A DNA stretch of 64,000 bases from UBA9339 sp964535195. GTDB taxonomy: Bacteria; Pseudomonadota; Gammaproteobacteria; UBA9339. Each line of letters begins with the position of its first letter. The stretch's first letter is position 1. Of the stretch, positions 26,313 to 36,000 are shown in pieces. A program made the translations under genes and the position numbers. The stretch covers positions 62,001 through 126,000 of the forward strand of contig CAZHSI010000001.1 in the NCBI GenBank assembly GCA_964535195.1, in the 5' to 3' direction. The notes under the pieces were generated by a model. The model saw only the letters and a list, made by a program, of their open reading frames with translations, was not told the origin of the DNA and made no database searches.

Positions 26313-26996
26313 ATGAAACACAAAGAACTTTCTGAAAAACTCGGTTATAGCTTTACCAATAAAGAACTGCTTGATCAGGCATTACGCCATCGGAGCATGG
26401 GGAAAATGAGTAACGAGCGTTTAGAGTTTCTGGGTGATGCGGTATTAAATTTCGTTATTGCTGCAGAACTTTTTCATCGTTATCCAGAAATCAAGGAAGG
26501 TGAATTAAGTCGTTTGCGTGCCAATCTAGTTAATGGCGAGGCTTTGGCTGCTCTTGCTAATGAACTGCAAATTGGCAAGTTTTTGCAGTTTGGTTCTGGA
26601 GAGTTGCGTGATGGTGGTGCCAGGCATCAGTCGATTATTGCCGATGCGATGGAGGCGATTATTGGTGCAATGTATTTGGATGGTGGTTTTCTTGAGACCG
26701 AGCATCAAGTGTTAAATTGGTTTGCCAGTCGTTTGAATGAAACCACAGGAGTAGCGCAAAAAGACCCCAAGACTTGTTTACAAGAATTGTTACAGATGCG
26801 TAAGTTACCGTTACCGCTTTACGCAGTTATTGATACTTCGGGTGCCGCGCATTCACGAATTTTTACTGTTTCTTGCCAAGTTAGTGGGGTTAAAGAAGTA
26901 ACTATTGGTGTTGGTTCAAATAAACGGGTTGCAGAGCGTGCTGCTGCTAAAAGCATGTTAGAGAAAATTGGTAGTATACCTTCGTGCCATGAATAA
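26313..26996 (+). CDS. rnc: Ribonuclease III
   Basis: This is a double-strand RNA endonuclease for rRNA and mRNA processing. The signature NERLEFLGDAVLNFVIA carries the metal-binding acidic residues; a second acidic site is DAMEAIIGAMYLDGG; the dsRNA-binding domain occupies the last ~70 residues (KTCLQELLQM to AERAAAKSMLEKIG). The ATG at 26313 gives 227 residues, matching the family; an in-frame GTG 24 bases earlier is possible, and neither has a strong ribosome site. It overlaps the start of era by eight bases. Confidence 0.93.
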   Translation: MKHKELSEKLGYSFTNKELLDQALRHRSMGKMSNERLEFLGDAVLNFVIAAELFHRYPEIKEGELSRLRANLVNGEALAALANELQIGKFLQFGSGELRDGGARHQSIIADAMEAIIGAMYLDGGFLETEHQVLNWFASRLNETTGVAQKDPKTCLQELLQMRKLPLPLYAVIDTSGAAHSRIFTVSCQVSGVKEVTIGVGSNKRVAERAAAKSMLEKIGSIPSCHE

Positions 26997-27891
26997 TTAT
27001 AATCCTAATACATATGCTGGATACGTCGCTATTTTAGGCCGTCCTAATGTTGGTAAGTCTACTTTACTTAACTGTATTCTTGGTAAAAAAATCAGTATTA
27101 CTGCGGGCAAAGCGCAAACCACTAGGCATCAGATTGTGGGAGTGAAAACAGCAGATGATTACCAAGCAATATATGTTGATACCCCAGGGATCCATCAAAA
27201 AGTTGGTAATAAACTTAATACATATATGAACCAGGAGGCTTTAAGCTCACTGGCTGATGTTGATGTAATTATATTTATGGTGGCTGGGACGACATGGCAA
27301 GATGAGGACGAGTTTGTTTTAAATATCTTAGCAAATACTAAAGCGCCAGTGATTTTGGCTATTAATAAGGTTGATTTGGTACCACAAAAAGACCGTTTAC
27401 TGGGGTTTATTGAAAAAATTAACTCAAAAAGACCGTTCGTTGCTATCGTGCCGATAGCGGCAGAAAAAGGTACTAATGTTGCAGCTCTAGAGAGTGAAGT
27501 AAAAAAGTTATTACCCAAAAACCCTTTCTTTTTTCCGCCGGAGCAGCAAACCGATCGTAACGATAAGTTCTTGGCGTCAGAGATCATCCGCGAGAAGTTG
27601 ACTCGGTTTTTAGGGCAGGAATTGCCATATGCAGTTTCAGTAGTAGTTGATCAAATGGCGCTAAAAAAAGGGGTTTTATCAGTTGCGGCAACGATTTTTG
27701 TTGAGCGACGTGGCCAAAAAACTATTGTGATTGGCAAAGGTGGCGAGGTATTGAAAAAAATCGGTATGTTAGCGCGCCGCGATATGGAAAATTTATTTGG
27801 GCAAAAAGTTTTTTTGCAGCTCTGGGTTAAGGTTAAAGCTTCATGGACTCGTGACGATAAATTGCTGCAGCAGATGGGGTATGGTCGCTAG
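26989..27891 (+). CDS. era: GTPase Era
   Basis: This is an essential GTPase for 30S ribosome maturation. G1 is GRPNVGKST, G2 lies around TTRHQIVGV, G3 is DTPGIHQK, G4 is NKVD, and a C-terminal KH domain includes IVIGKGGEVLKKIG and RRDMENLFG. The start MNNYNPNTYAGY overlaps the rnc stop, the usual coupling in rnc-era; the frame is open a few codons upstream but those lie in rnc. The length of 300 residues is typical. Confidence 0.95.
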   Translation: MNNYNPNTYAGYVAILGRPNVGKSTLLNCILGKKISITAGKAQTTRHQIVGVKTADDYQAIYVDTPGIHQKVGNKLNTYMNQEALSSLADVDVIIFMVAGTTWQDEDEFVLNILANTKAPVILAINKVDLVPQKDRLLGFIEKINSKRPFVAIVPIAAEKGTNVAALESEVKKLLPKNPFFFPPEQQTDRNDKFLASEIIREKLTRFLGQELPYAVSVVVDQMALKKGVLSVAATIFVERRGQKTIVIGKGGEVLKKIGMLARRDMENLFGQKVFLQLWVKVKASWTRDDKLLQQMGYGR

Positions 27892-27924
27892 GCTACTTGA
27901 TTATAAAAATTGTAACTCACGTGC

Positions 27925-27990
27925 GTCCTACCTCGGACTAGTAACCATTACTACGCTTTCCATAGTTAGCAGCGTTGGAATTTACTGCAA
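27925..27990. repeat. CGGACTA-type intergenic repeat, copy A
   Basis: The segment from about GTGCGTCCTACC to TTTACTG resembles 53945-54005 (CGGACTA-TAACC ... TAGCAGCG ... TTACTG), at roughly 70% over about 60 bp by eye. It sits just after era and overlaps the end of a gene fragment. Its nature is unknown. Confidence 0.45.
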
Positions 27991-28201
27991 AATTTTTTGG
28001 GATATGTTCTTCTAAGCGTTCGGGATCCGCTGAAAACTTTTTGTAAAGTTGAAACTCCAAGAGGTCAAGATAAATGGCAGAGGGTAAAAATTTTTTGAAC
28101 CACGTATTTTTTCTGATGCCACGTGAACCAAAAAGAAAAATACTTGAGCTTCCGGTGAGCGGTAATTTAAGCATGCTGTCATACATGGTTGCAGTTTGCA
28201 T
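27938..28201 (-). pseudogene. AAA_14/DUF4143-type ATPase, N-terminal fragment
   Basis: The minus strand encodes SSSIFLFGSRGIRKNTWF, then SAIYLDLLEFQLYKKFSADP and ERLEEHIPKN, the start of the AAA ATPases often found with DUF4143. Their P-loop normally reads FGPRGTGKST; here it is degraded to GSRGIRKNT, losing the Gly before Lys and the Ser after it. Homology ends after ~65 residues, where the CGGACTA repeat begins. Full proteins have about 380-400 residues. It is a relic, not a working gene. Confidence 0.6.
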
Positions 28202-28360
28202 GGTTTTTTGTTAATGACAACGGAAAATGCATACTTGATATTAAAAAACATAAGTAATACAAGTTGTTACTAAATTAACTGAATTGCTACTTGTGCTAAT
28301 CAACTATAACCAATTTAGATCTCAGGAAATATTTGTGTTGCGGTTGATGCCTTGATTTTT

Positions 28361-28402
28361 AGCATAATTTGTGCCTAGGAAAAAATATGCACAAATTATG
28401 CT
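28361..28402. promoter_or_regulatory. Perfect 14-bp inverted repeat, candidate operator of the glycogen operon
   Basis: AGCATAATTTGTGC (28361-28374) and GCACAAATTATGCT (28389-28402) are exact reverse complements with a 14-base spacer. The right half ends where the -35 box of the TATAAT promoter at 28423 should lie, and no T-tract follows on the plus strand. A repressor or activator site is more likely than a terminator. Confidence 0.55.
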
Positions 28403-28428
28403 GAATGATTAAGAAATTATGTTATAAT
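28400..28428 (+). promoter_or_regulatory. Probable promoter of the glycogen operon
   Basis: A perfect TATAAT (28423-28428) in GTTATAATACC lies about 75 bases before the first gene. The position 17 bases upstream (GCTGAA) is a poor -35 box and overlaps the inverted repeat, so activator dependence is possible. A short hairpin (CCTAC...GTAGG) follows in the leader. Confidence 0.5.
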
Positions 28429-28502
28429 ACCTTTCCTACTCAAGGGTAGGTTGGTTGAGTTACGTTACGACGCAGAGGGTTGATTAAAATGTATGAGGGA
28501 AT

Positions 28503-30461
28503 ATGCACTTTATTTATTCAAAAGGAACGGGTTTTTCTTTAGAAAAAGCATTGGCCACAGAGTGGTTAGAAACTAATGGACTAGGTGGCTATTCATCCAG
28601 CAACGCTGTCAACTGTAATACTCGTAAATATCATGGTTTGTTAGTCAGTAAAATCTCCGGTCTTCCTGATAAGTATGTGTTACTCAATAAAGTTGAAGAT
28701 GTGTTTATTGATGGTGCCTGCGAAAAAAATTTAAGTGCCCATTTTTATCCTGGCGTTTTGCAGGGTGATAATTTTGACAATCTTATCGACTTTAAAGTCA
28801 CTACCCATCCGATTTGGCGCTTCAAGTTTTCTGATACGATTTTAACGAAAGAAGTTTTAATGCTTAACGAAGAGAACACGGTGTTACTCAAGTACGGCGT
28901 AAGTAATGTTGGTAAATGCCAAATTAGTTTCCGGCCGTTATTTTCTTGTAGAAATTTTCATAGCTTGCAGCACGAAAATTCTTTTTTGGAAAAAGATGTT
29001 GGGTATCTCGCTGATGGTTTTTCATTTGCACCATATCAGGGACTACCAAAAGTATTTTTGCAGGTAAATGCTAAGTTCAATTTTTTATCACAACCGTTCT
29101 GGTATCGTAATTTTATTTATACTAAAGAGCGGGAGCGTGGTTATGATTATGCGGAAGATTTATTTTCACCTGGGGTAATTGTTTTTGATTTTTCTGATAA
29201 GTGCGAAGTTATTGTTGCGTGTGGTATTGCAAGACAGAAAGATAGTTTATCTACTAAGTGGCAGCAAGAACTTAGTCGTCGTCCCAACGATACCCCAAGT
29301 AAAAACACGAGCGAGTTTCAAGAGCACTTGCATAAAATTGGGCAAAGCTTTATTACGACTGAACTTACAGATAAGAAACCTCAGGCGATAGTTGCTGGTT
29401 ACCATTGGTTTTTAGAGTGGGGCAGAGATGCCATGATTGCGCTTCCTGGTTTAACTCTTTATTCCGGAAGACAAGATATTTGTCTTGCTATCCTTAAAAC
29501 CTTCGCTTTTCATGAATCAGCTGGGCTTATTCCTAATTATTTTGGGGTAACTCAAGCTTCCGATGCTTTTAACACTGTCGATGCTAGTTTATGGTTTGCT
29601 TGGGCCGTGCAGCAATACTATTTAAAAACCAAAAGGCTGCAAGAAATTACCACCTATTTTTGGACAACCTTAAAAAGTATTTTCCAGCATTATCGCCAGG
29701 GGACGTTATACGATATTAAAATGCAAGATAATGGCTTACTTTATGCAGGTAATCGTGAGGTTAACCTAACTTGGATGGATGCGGTTGTTGACGGTAAGCC
29801 GGTGACCCCACGGTATGGTTATCAAGTTGAAGTTAATGCCTTATGGTTTAATCTATTGGGGTTTATGGCTGAACTAGCTCAAGCCATGAAGGATCCCATG
29901 GCAAGTGAATTGAAGCAGTTGTTAACTCTTACCCAAAACTCTTTTCGCGAGACCTTTTGGTGTGAAGAAAAAGCATATCTATACGATTTTGTAAATGCTG
30001 AAGAAAAAAATTCTAGACTGCGTCCCAATCAGATTTTTGCTATCTCTTTACCTTATTCTCCTTTACTGGCGCAAATGGCGGTCAGTATAGTCGCGAAGGT
30101 TAAAGAGCATTTATTAACACCTTATGGGTTACGTACCTTAGCTCCGTCGGAATTAGGCTATGTTGGTTGTTATCGTGGTAGCCAAAGTGAGCGTGACCGA
30201 GCTTATCATAATGGTACAGTGTGGCCATGGTTACTTGGCCATTTTGTTGAAGCTTTATTAAAGGTGACTTCCGACAAACGAAAGGTTATGGCTATTGTTG
30301 AACCTTGTTTAAAAGCATTACAAGATCATTTGGCAGAATATGGTGTTGGTAGTATTTCTGAAATTTTTTCAGGGGATTATCCCCATGAGCCAAATGGTTG
30401 TATTAGTCAAGCTTGGAGTGTGGCTGAGATATTACGTTTAACTTATTTAGTTCAAGGATGA
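28503..30461 (+). CDS. Glycogen debranching enzyme (amylo-alpha-1,6-glucosidase, archaeal/bacterial GDE type)
   Basis: A 652-residue protein with the GDE_N domain (about 1-270; LATEWLETNGLGGYSSSNA, NTRKYHGLLV) and the GDE_C (alpha/alpha)6 catalytic domain (about 300-650; HWFLEWGRDAMIALPGLTL, LTWMDAVVDGKPVTPRYGYQ, YHNGTVWPWLLGHFVEALL). It hydrolyses alpha-1,6 branches of glycogen. This is not the GlgX-type GH13 debrancher of enteric bacteria; it is the type known from archaea, Bacteroidetes and cyanobacteria. It is the first gene of a four-gene operon, with GAGGGA just before the ATG and a four-base ATGA overlap or close spacing to the next gene. Confidence 0.88.
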   Translation: MHFIYSKGTGFSLEKALATEWLETNGLGGYSSSNAVNCNTRKYHGLLVSKISGLPDKYVLLNKVEDVFIDGACEKNLSAHFYPGVLQGDNFDNLIDFKVTTHPIWRFKFSDTILTKEVLMLNEENTVLLKYGVSNVGKCQISFRPLFSCRNFHSLQHENSFLEKDVGYLADGFSFAPYQGLPKVFLQVNAKFNFLSQPFWYRNFIYTKERERGYDYAEDLFSPGVIVFDFSDKCEVIVACGIARQKDSLSTKWQQELSRRPNDTPSKNTSEFQEHLHKIGQSFITTELTDKKPQAIVAGYHWFLEWGRDAMIALPGLTLYSGRQDICLAILKTFAFHESAGLIPNYFGVTQASDAFNTVDASLWFAWAVQQYYLKTKRLQEITTYFWTTLKSIFQHYRQGTLYDIKMQDNGLLYAGNREVNLTWMDAVVDGKPVTPRYGYQVEVNALWFNLLGFMAELAQAMKDPMASELKQLLTLTQNSFRETFWCEEKAYLYDFVNAEEKNSRLRPNQIFAISLPYSPLLAQMAVSIVAKVKEHLLTPYGLRTLAPSELGYVGCYRGSQSERDRAYHNGTVWPWLLGHFVEALLKVTSDKRKVMAIVEPCLKALQDHLAEYGVGSISEIFSGDYPHEPNGCISQAWSVAEILRLTYLVQG

Positions 30462-30463
30462 AT

Positions 30464-31795
30464 ATGAAAGTATTAATGTATGGTTGGGAGTTTCCGCCGC
30501 GAATTAGCGGTGGGCTTGGTGTTGCTTGCTATGCTATTGTTAAGGAGTTGGCAAAACAACATGTTAATCTAACTTTAGTATTGCCAGAGACTGTAAATAC
30601 TGATCATGTCGACCATGTTAACTTTGTTAATTGCCAAGATGTTGCGGCGATTGAGCTGAAGCGAGACCTTGGTAGGACAGTAAATATTCAACATCCTAAG
30701 ATCGCTACTTGTTTGTATCCTTATGCTAATGCCAAGAATTTTAAGCAGCATCTTAGCAGTGAAACGATACAAGATTTTTTAGGTCTTTTAGCTAAGATGA
30801 ATTTGCCAGAAGATCTTAAGTCGATCGCTAAAACTGTCGTCGTTGCGCAACTTGCTACCAGAAAAATAACCGACAGATATGAAACTAATTTACTGACTGA
30901 GGTGTTTCGTTATGCCCAGTTTGCTGGACCTATCGCCAAAGATGTTGCGCATGAAGTCATTCATGCTCATGATTGGTTGACGTTACCTGCGGCATTAGAG
31001 GCGAAACGTTATAGCCATAAGCCTTTGGTATTACACATACATGCGTTAGAAACTGATCGTAGCGGTTTGTGGGTGGATAAAAACATCTTTGCTATCGAAA
31101 AATATGGGATGGAACAGGCAGATAAAATAATTGCGGTGAGCGCGCACACCAAAAATAATATTATCCAACATTACGGGATTGATGCAGCGAAAATTGTAGT
31201 GGTGCATAACGGAATTTATTGTGAGCAACCAGAGCCTCATACTGTTGCTAATAATCAGCGGCCGAAAATGGTATTGTTTTTAGGGCGTGTTACTCACCAG
31301 AAAGGACCATATTTCTTTATTGAAGTGGCGAAAAGAGTTTTAGAGAAAAAACCTGATGTGCAGTTTGTGATGGCAGGCAGCGGCGATTTGCTGGTCAAGA
31401 TGATTGAGCGAACTGCCGGATTGCGGATTGGTAAAAATGTTCATTTCACAGGTTTTCTTAATGGGAAAGAAGTGAGCGATATTTATAAATTAGCCGATGT
31501 GTATGTCATGCCTAGTGTTTCTGAGCCTTTTGGTCTGTCGGCATTAGAGGCGTTATCGCACAATGTTCCAACAATAATTAGTAAGCAGTCGGGAGTATCT
31601 GAAGTATTGCGCCATGCTTTAGTTGCTGATTTTTGGGATACTGAAGAAATGGCGGCTAAGGTTTTAGCTTTGTTAGAATATCAAGCTTTAGGTAAGACAG
31701 CGGTAGCTAATTCAAGCGAAGATCTAGGTTTAGTAACATGGGGTAAGGCAGCAGAGAAGATAATTGAAGTTTACAAAAGGAGTATAGCATGGTAG
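30464..31795 (+). CDS. GT4-type glycosyltransferase, probable glycogen synthase-like
   Basis: A GT-B fold glycosyltransferase of ~443 residues. The N-terminal MKVLMYGWEFPPRISGGLGV carries the KxGG-like loop (SGGLG); HAHDWLTLPAALEAKR follows; the C-terminal domain has VLFLGRVTHQKGPYFFIEVA and the E-x7-E motif in SEPFGLSALEAL. It probably transfers glucose from a nucleotide sugar to an alpha-glucan, as its operon partners act on glycogen; the donor is not determined. AAGGA lies six bases before the ATG used; an ATG at 30458 overlaps the previous stop. It overlaps the GH57 gene by seven bases. Confidence 0.82.
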   Translation: MKVLMYGWEFPPRISGGLGVACYAIVKELAKQHVNLTLVLPETVNTDHVDHVNFVNCQDVAAIELKRDLGRTVNIQHPKIATCLYPYANAKNFKQHLSSETIQDFLGLLAKMNLPEDLKSIAKTVVVAQLATRKITDRYETNLLTEVFRYAQFAGPIAKDVAHEVIHAHDWLTLPAALEAKRYSHKPLVLHIHALETDRSGLWVDKNIFAIEKYGMEQADKIIAVSAHTKNNIIQHYGIDAAKIVVVHNGIYCEQPEPHTVANNQRPKMVLFLGRVTHQKGPYFFIEVAKRVLEKKPDVQFVMAGSGDLLVKMIERTAGLRIGKNVHFTGFLNGKEVSDIYKLADVYVMPSVSEPFGLSALEALSHNVPTIISKQSGVSEVLRHALVADFWDTEEMAAKVLALLEYQALGKTAVANSSEDLGLVTWGKAAEKIIEVYKRSIAW

Positions 31796-33060
31796 CAATT
31801 TGTTTTTATTTTCAAGTACATCAACCGCGGCGATTGAAAAAGTATACCTATTTCAATATCGGTAATGATCATTATTATGAGGATGATGCAGCTAACCGCG
31901 AGATTTTTTTAAAGGTAGCTCATAAATGTTATTTACCAGCGACAAAACTTTTTTTAGAGTTAACGCGTAAATATCCTGGTGTTTTTAAAATTTCTTTTTC
32001 GTTAACCGGGGTTTTTATTGAACAGTGCAAACGTTATAGCCCGGAAACTCTTGATGCTTTTAAACGTTTAGCAGCTACAGGTTCGGTAGAGTTTTTAAAT
32101 GAGACCTATTATCACAGCTTAAGTTTTTTATTTTCCGAAGAAGAGTTCAAAGCCCAAGTAGAAAAACATCGACAATTGATTAAAGAAGAGTTTGATTATG
32201 ATGCGACCACTTTTCGCAACACTGAGTTAATTTATAATAATGATTTGGCCAAGGTTGTAGAGTCTTTAGGGTATAAGACGATTTTGGCAGAGGGAGCAGA
32301 TAAAGTTTTAGATTGGCGTAGTCCCAATTACGTTTATCAACCCACAGGGTGTTCACAGTTAAAATTATTATTGCGTAATTATCGTCTTACCGATGATATT
32401 GCTTTTCGTTTTTCCGAAAGAAGTTGGTCAGAATACCCGATGTCTGCTGATAAGTATGCTTCTTGGTTACACTCCTTACATGGTCAAGCTGATGTCATTA
32501 ATCTATTTATGGATTTTGAAACTTTCGGTGAGCATCAATGGGAAGACGCTGGTATTTTTGATTTTTTATTTCATTTACCTGAATACGTTTTACGACATCC
32601 TGAATATGCTTTTATGACTCCAGCAGAAGTTGGTCAAAGGTTAAGCCCGGTGGCTTCTTTAGATGTGCCATACTTTATGTCTTGGGCCGATGTTGACCGA
32701 GATCTAACCGCTTGGCGTGGTAATAATTTACAAGAGGACGCTTTACAGGCGGTTTATGCTTTGGGTAAAGAGGTTTATGCCGCAGACAATCCTGAGCTTT
32801 TAGATACGTGGCGCTCGCTTTTAACTTCCGATCATTTTTATTATATGTGTACTAAGTATGCTGCTGATGGTGATGTGCATAAGTATTTTAGCCCTTATAA
32901 TAATCCTTATGAGGCCTATATTAATTACCAAAATATTATTAGTGACCTTGCCTTGAGCCTCTCATCCCAAAAACCACAAGAGACAGTAGAGCCAAGGAGT
33001 CAAAGTTTTTTATTTAATCTTTGGAAATTTATTGGACAAAAATTAGTATTGGAGTCTTAG
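31789..33060 (+). CDS. Glycoside hydrolase family 57 (alpha-amylase or glucanotransferase type)
   Basis: A 423-residue cytoplasmic GH57 protein. Motif 1 is the HQP at residue 11, the nucleophile Glu146 is in FRNTELIYNN, and the acid/base Asp242 in FMDFETFGEHQ. GH57 members are retaining amylases, 4-alpha-glucanotransferases or branching enzymes; the short length fits the amylase-like group found beside GDE and GT4 genes in Bacteroidetes. It may trim the chains released in glycogen turnover. An overlap of seven bases with the upstream gene and one base before the next show tight coupling. Confidence 0.85.
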   Translation: MVAICFYFQVHQPRRLKKYTYFNIGNDHYYEDDAANREIFLKVAHKCYLPATKLFLELTRKYPGVFKISFSLTGVFIEQCKRYSPETLDAFKRLAATGSVEFLNETYYHSLSFLFSEEEFKAQVEKHRQLIKEEFDYDATTFRNTELIYNNDLAKVVESLGYKTILAEGADKVLDWRSPNYVYQPTGCSQLKLLLRNYRLTDDIAFRFSERSWSEYPMSADKYASWLHSLHGQADVINLFMDFETFGEHQWEDAGIFDFLFHLPEYVLRHPEYAFMTPAEVGQRLSPVASLDVPYFMSWADVDRDLTAWRGNNLQEDALQAVYALGKEVYAADNPELLDTWRSLLTSDHFYYMCTKYAADGDVHKYFSPYNNPYEAYINYQNIISDLALSLSSQKPQETVEPRSQSFLFNLWKFIGQKLVLES

Positions 33061-33061
33061 C

Positions 33062-36000
33062 ATGAAGGAGCAGAAATTTTTATTTGAGGTTAGTTGGGAA
33101 GTTTGTAACAAAGTTGGTGGTATTTATACTGTGTTACAGTCTAAGCTTAAACAAACTATCCAAGACTTTGGCGATAATTATATTTTAATTGGACCATGGC
33201 GGGGACAAAGTGGTGAGTTTAAGGAGGAGGCGAGTACGCCATTTCTTGAGGCTGTTAAACAAGCCTTAGCAGCCAAAAATATTATTTGTCATATCGGTTA
33301 TTGGAATATTGAAGAGCAACCCAAGGTTATCCTAGTTGATTTTCGCGAACGTTATAAAATTGATAGTTTATTGTATACCTTATGGGTCAATTACGGGGTT
33401 GATTCTCTTGCTAGCAACTATGATTACCATGAACCTATTTTGTTTGCTACAGCTGCCGGTGAGGTAATTAATACTTTAGTTAACAGTCAATTAATTCAAG
33501 ATCGGATGATAATTGCTAATTTTCATGAGTGGTTATGTGGTGCCGGAATATTATATTTAAATAAATGTTGTCGCCAAATTGCTACGGTTTTTACAACGCA
33601 TGCTACGGTTTTAGGACGGGCGTTAGCTAATGAAAATCGTTTGGTTTCTAATCTTACTACTAGTTTTAACGCTGAGGTTGAGGCACGGCGACTTGGGGTT
33701 TTTGCTAAGCACTCCCTTGAAAGTGTGGCAGCACGAGAGGCTGATTGTTTTGCTGTGGTTAGTAATGTAGTAGCTGATGAAGCTGGTGTGCTTTTAGGTA
33801 GATACCCTGATAAAGTGGTAGATAATGGCTTAGATATTGCGCAAACTCTTAAAAAAGTTGAGGTTAGTAAAATCCCTGAGATTCGAGAAAAGCTCCGGCA
33901 AATCGCAAGTCTTGTGGTTGGACAAAAGGTAGATGATAATGCTTTATTGTGGGTTACTTCTGGTCGTTATGAGTTTCATAATAAGGGTCACGATATTTTA
34001 TTAAAAAGTTTAGCCAAGCTTGAAAGCAATTTAGCTGAAGACTCTCCGCCGATTGTAGTGTTTTTTTTGATTGCAGTTAATTGGCATAGCAAGGAAGATA
34101 GTTTGCTTGGCGTTAGCCAGTCTCTCTATCCGGAGCAACGTAATGCTATTGGTTTAGCTACGCATAAAGTTTACCTGCCAGATGAAGATCGTATCATTAA
34201 ACTTTGCAATGAGCTTAGTTTAAAAAACCCTGGTCGCAAGATTCATATCATATTTTCTGATGCCTATTTAAATGGTAATGATGGCGTGTTTGATTTTACC
34301 TATGAACAAATTCTTGCTAGCTGTGATTTAAGCATTTTTCCCTCTTTTTATGAGCCATGGGGTTATACGCCTGTAGAGAGTATTGCTTATTCTACGCCGA
34401 CCATTACTACTGATTTAGCTGGTTTTGGTGCTTGGATTACCGCTAATCTTAAACAAGATTTTGCTGATGCGGTTTTTGTTTTAAAACGTAAGGAACAAGA
34501 TGAGCCTAAGGTTATTGCTGATCTGAGTAATTATTTATTAACTACACTGAAAAAATATCAAGATCCCTCATATATAGCTAATGCTCGTAAAAAATCTTTC
34601 GATATTGCTCATTTGGTTGATTGGCAGTATTTTTATCAAAACTATCTAGAAGCTTATGATCAAGCATTAAAGTTTAATCGTTTGTCACGGGTGGCGCTTG
34701 ATATTACTGATGCTGATAATCAACTGGTTACTGGTATTAATGAAGGGGTGATGGCTTTACCAAGATTACGTTCGTTTCAATATGAATGTATTTTACCCGA
34801 AAAAATCCGTGAGCTACGTATGCTGGCCTATAATTTTTGGTGGGCTTGGCATAAAGAGGCTCAGACTTTATTCCAAAGAATTGACCCAGTACTTTGGGAA
34901 ACAACTGGGCACAATCCGGTACATTTTTTAAATTTAGTTACCTCACAAAGTTTACAACGGGCAGCTACAGATGAAGATTATGTAGGGTTGTATCACGCGG
35001 TCCTAGCTGAATTTAATGCTTATATGCAAACTAATTGTGATTTGGCAGGATTTTGCAGCCATAACACTGCTATTAGTACAACTCATCCCATTGCATATTT
35101 TTGTATGGAATATGGTATTGCGGAGTGTTTGCCGATCTACTCTGGTGGTTTAGGTATTCTGGCTGGTGACTATTTGAAAGCCATGTCGGACTTACATGTG
35201 CCCATTGTTGCTATGGGGCTATTTTATAAGCAGGGTTATTTTTTACAACGCGTTAGTGCGAAAGGGGAGCAAGAGGCGATATACGAATCTTGGGATACCA
35301 ACCAAATTCCCATGAAGCCAGTTAATGATGCAACTGGTAAAACGATATTAGTTAGCGTGGAGATTTTGGGTCGTACTATTTATATGAAGGCTTGGGAGGT
35401 AAAAGTAGGGCATGTTAGCCTATATTTACTCGATACTGATGTTCCTGAAAATAATGAAGCTGATCGGGAGATAACCAATAGCTTATATGGCGGGACACGA
35501 GAGGTTCGTTTGGTGCAAGAGATGGTTTTAGGTATTGGTGGTGCTAGATTTTTAGTTGATAAATTAAACATTCGGCCAGCGCTTTATCATCTCAACGAAG
35601 GGCATTCAGCATTTTTATTGTTAGAACGTGTGCGCGAATATTGTCACCAGGGTTTTAGTTTTGATGAAGCATTAGAAGTAGTAAGAAATTCATCGATTTT
35701 TACAACGCATACGCCAGTGGCGGCGGGGAATGAAGCTTTCGCTAAGGATCTAGTGAAAAAATATTTAGAAACTTATGCAGCTTCTCGTTTAGGGATCTCT
35801 TTTAATAAACTATTTGATTTGGCGCGAGATGTTGATGCCAAAGAACCACTTTTTTCTATGACGGTCTTAGCCCTACGTTTAACCTTAAGGACTAATGCGG
35901 TTTCTCGTTTACATGGCAAAGTTGCTCGATATATGTGGCACTTGGTATGGCCTGGATTACTAATGGCTGAAATACCAATTGGGGTTGTTACTAATGGTAT

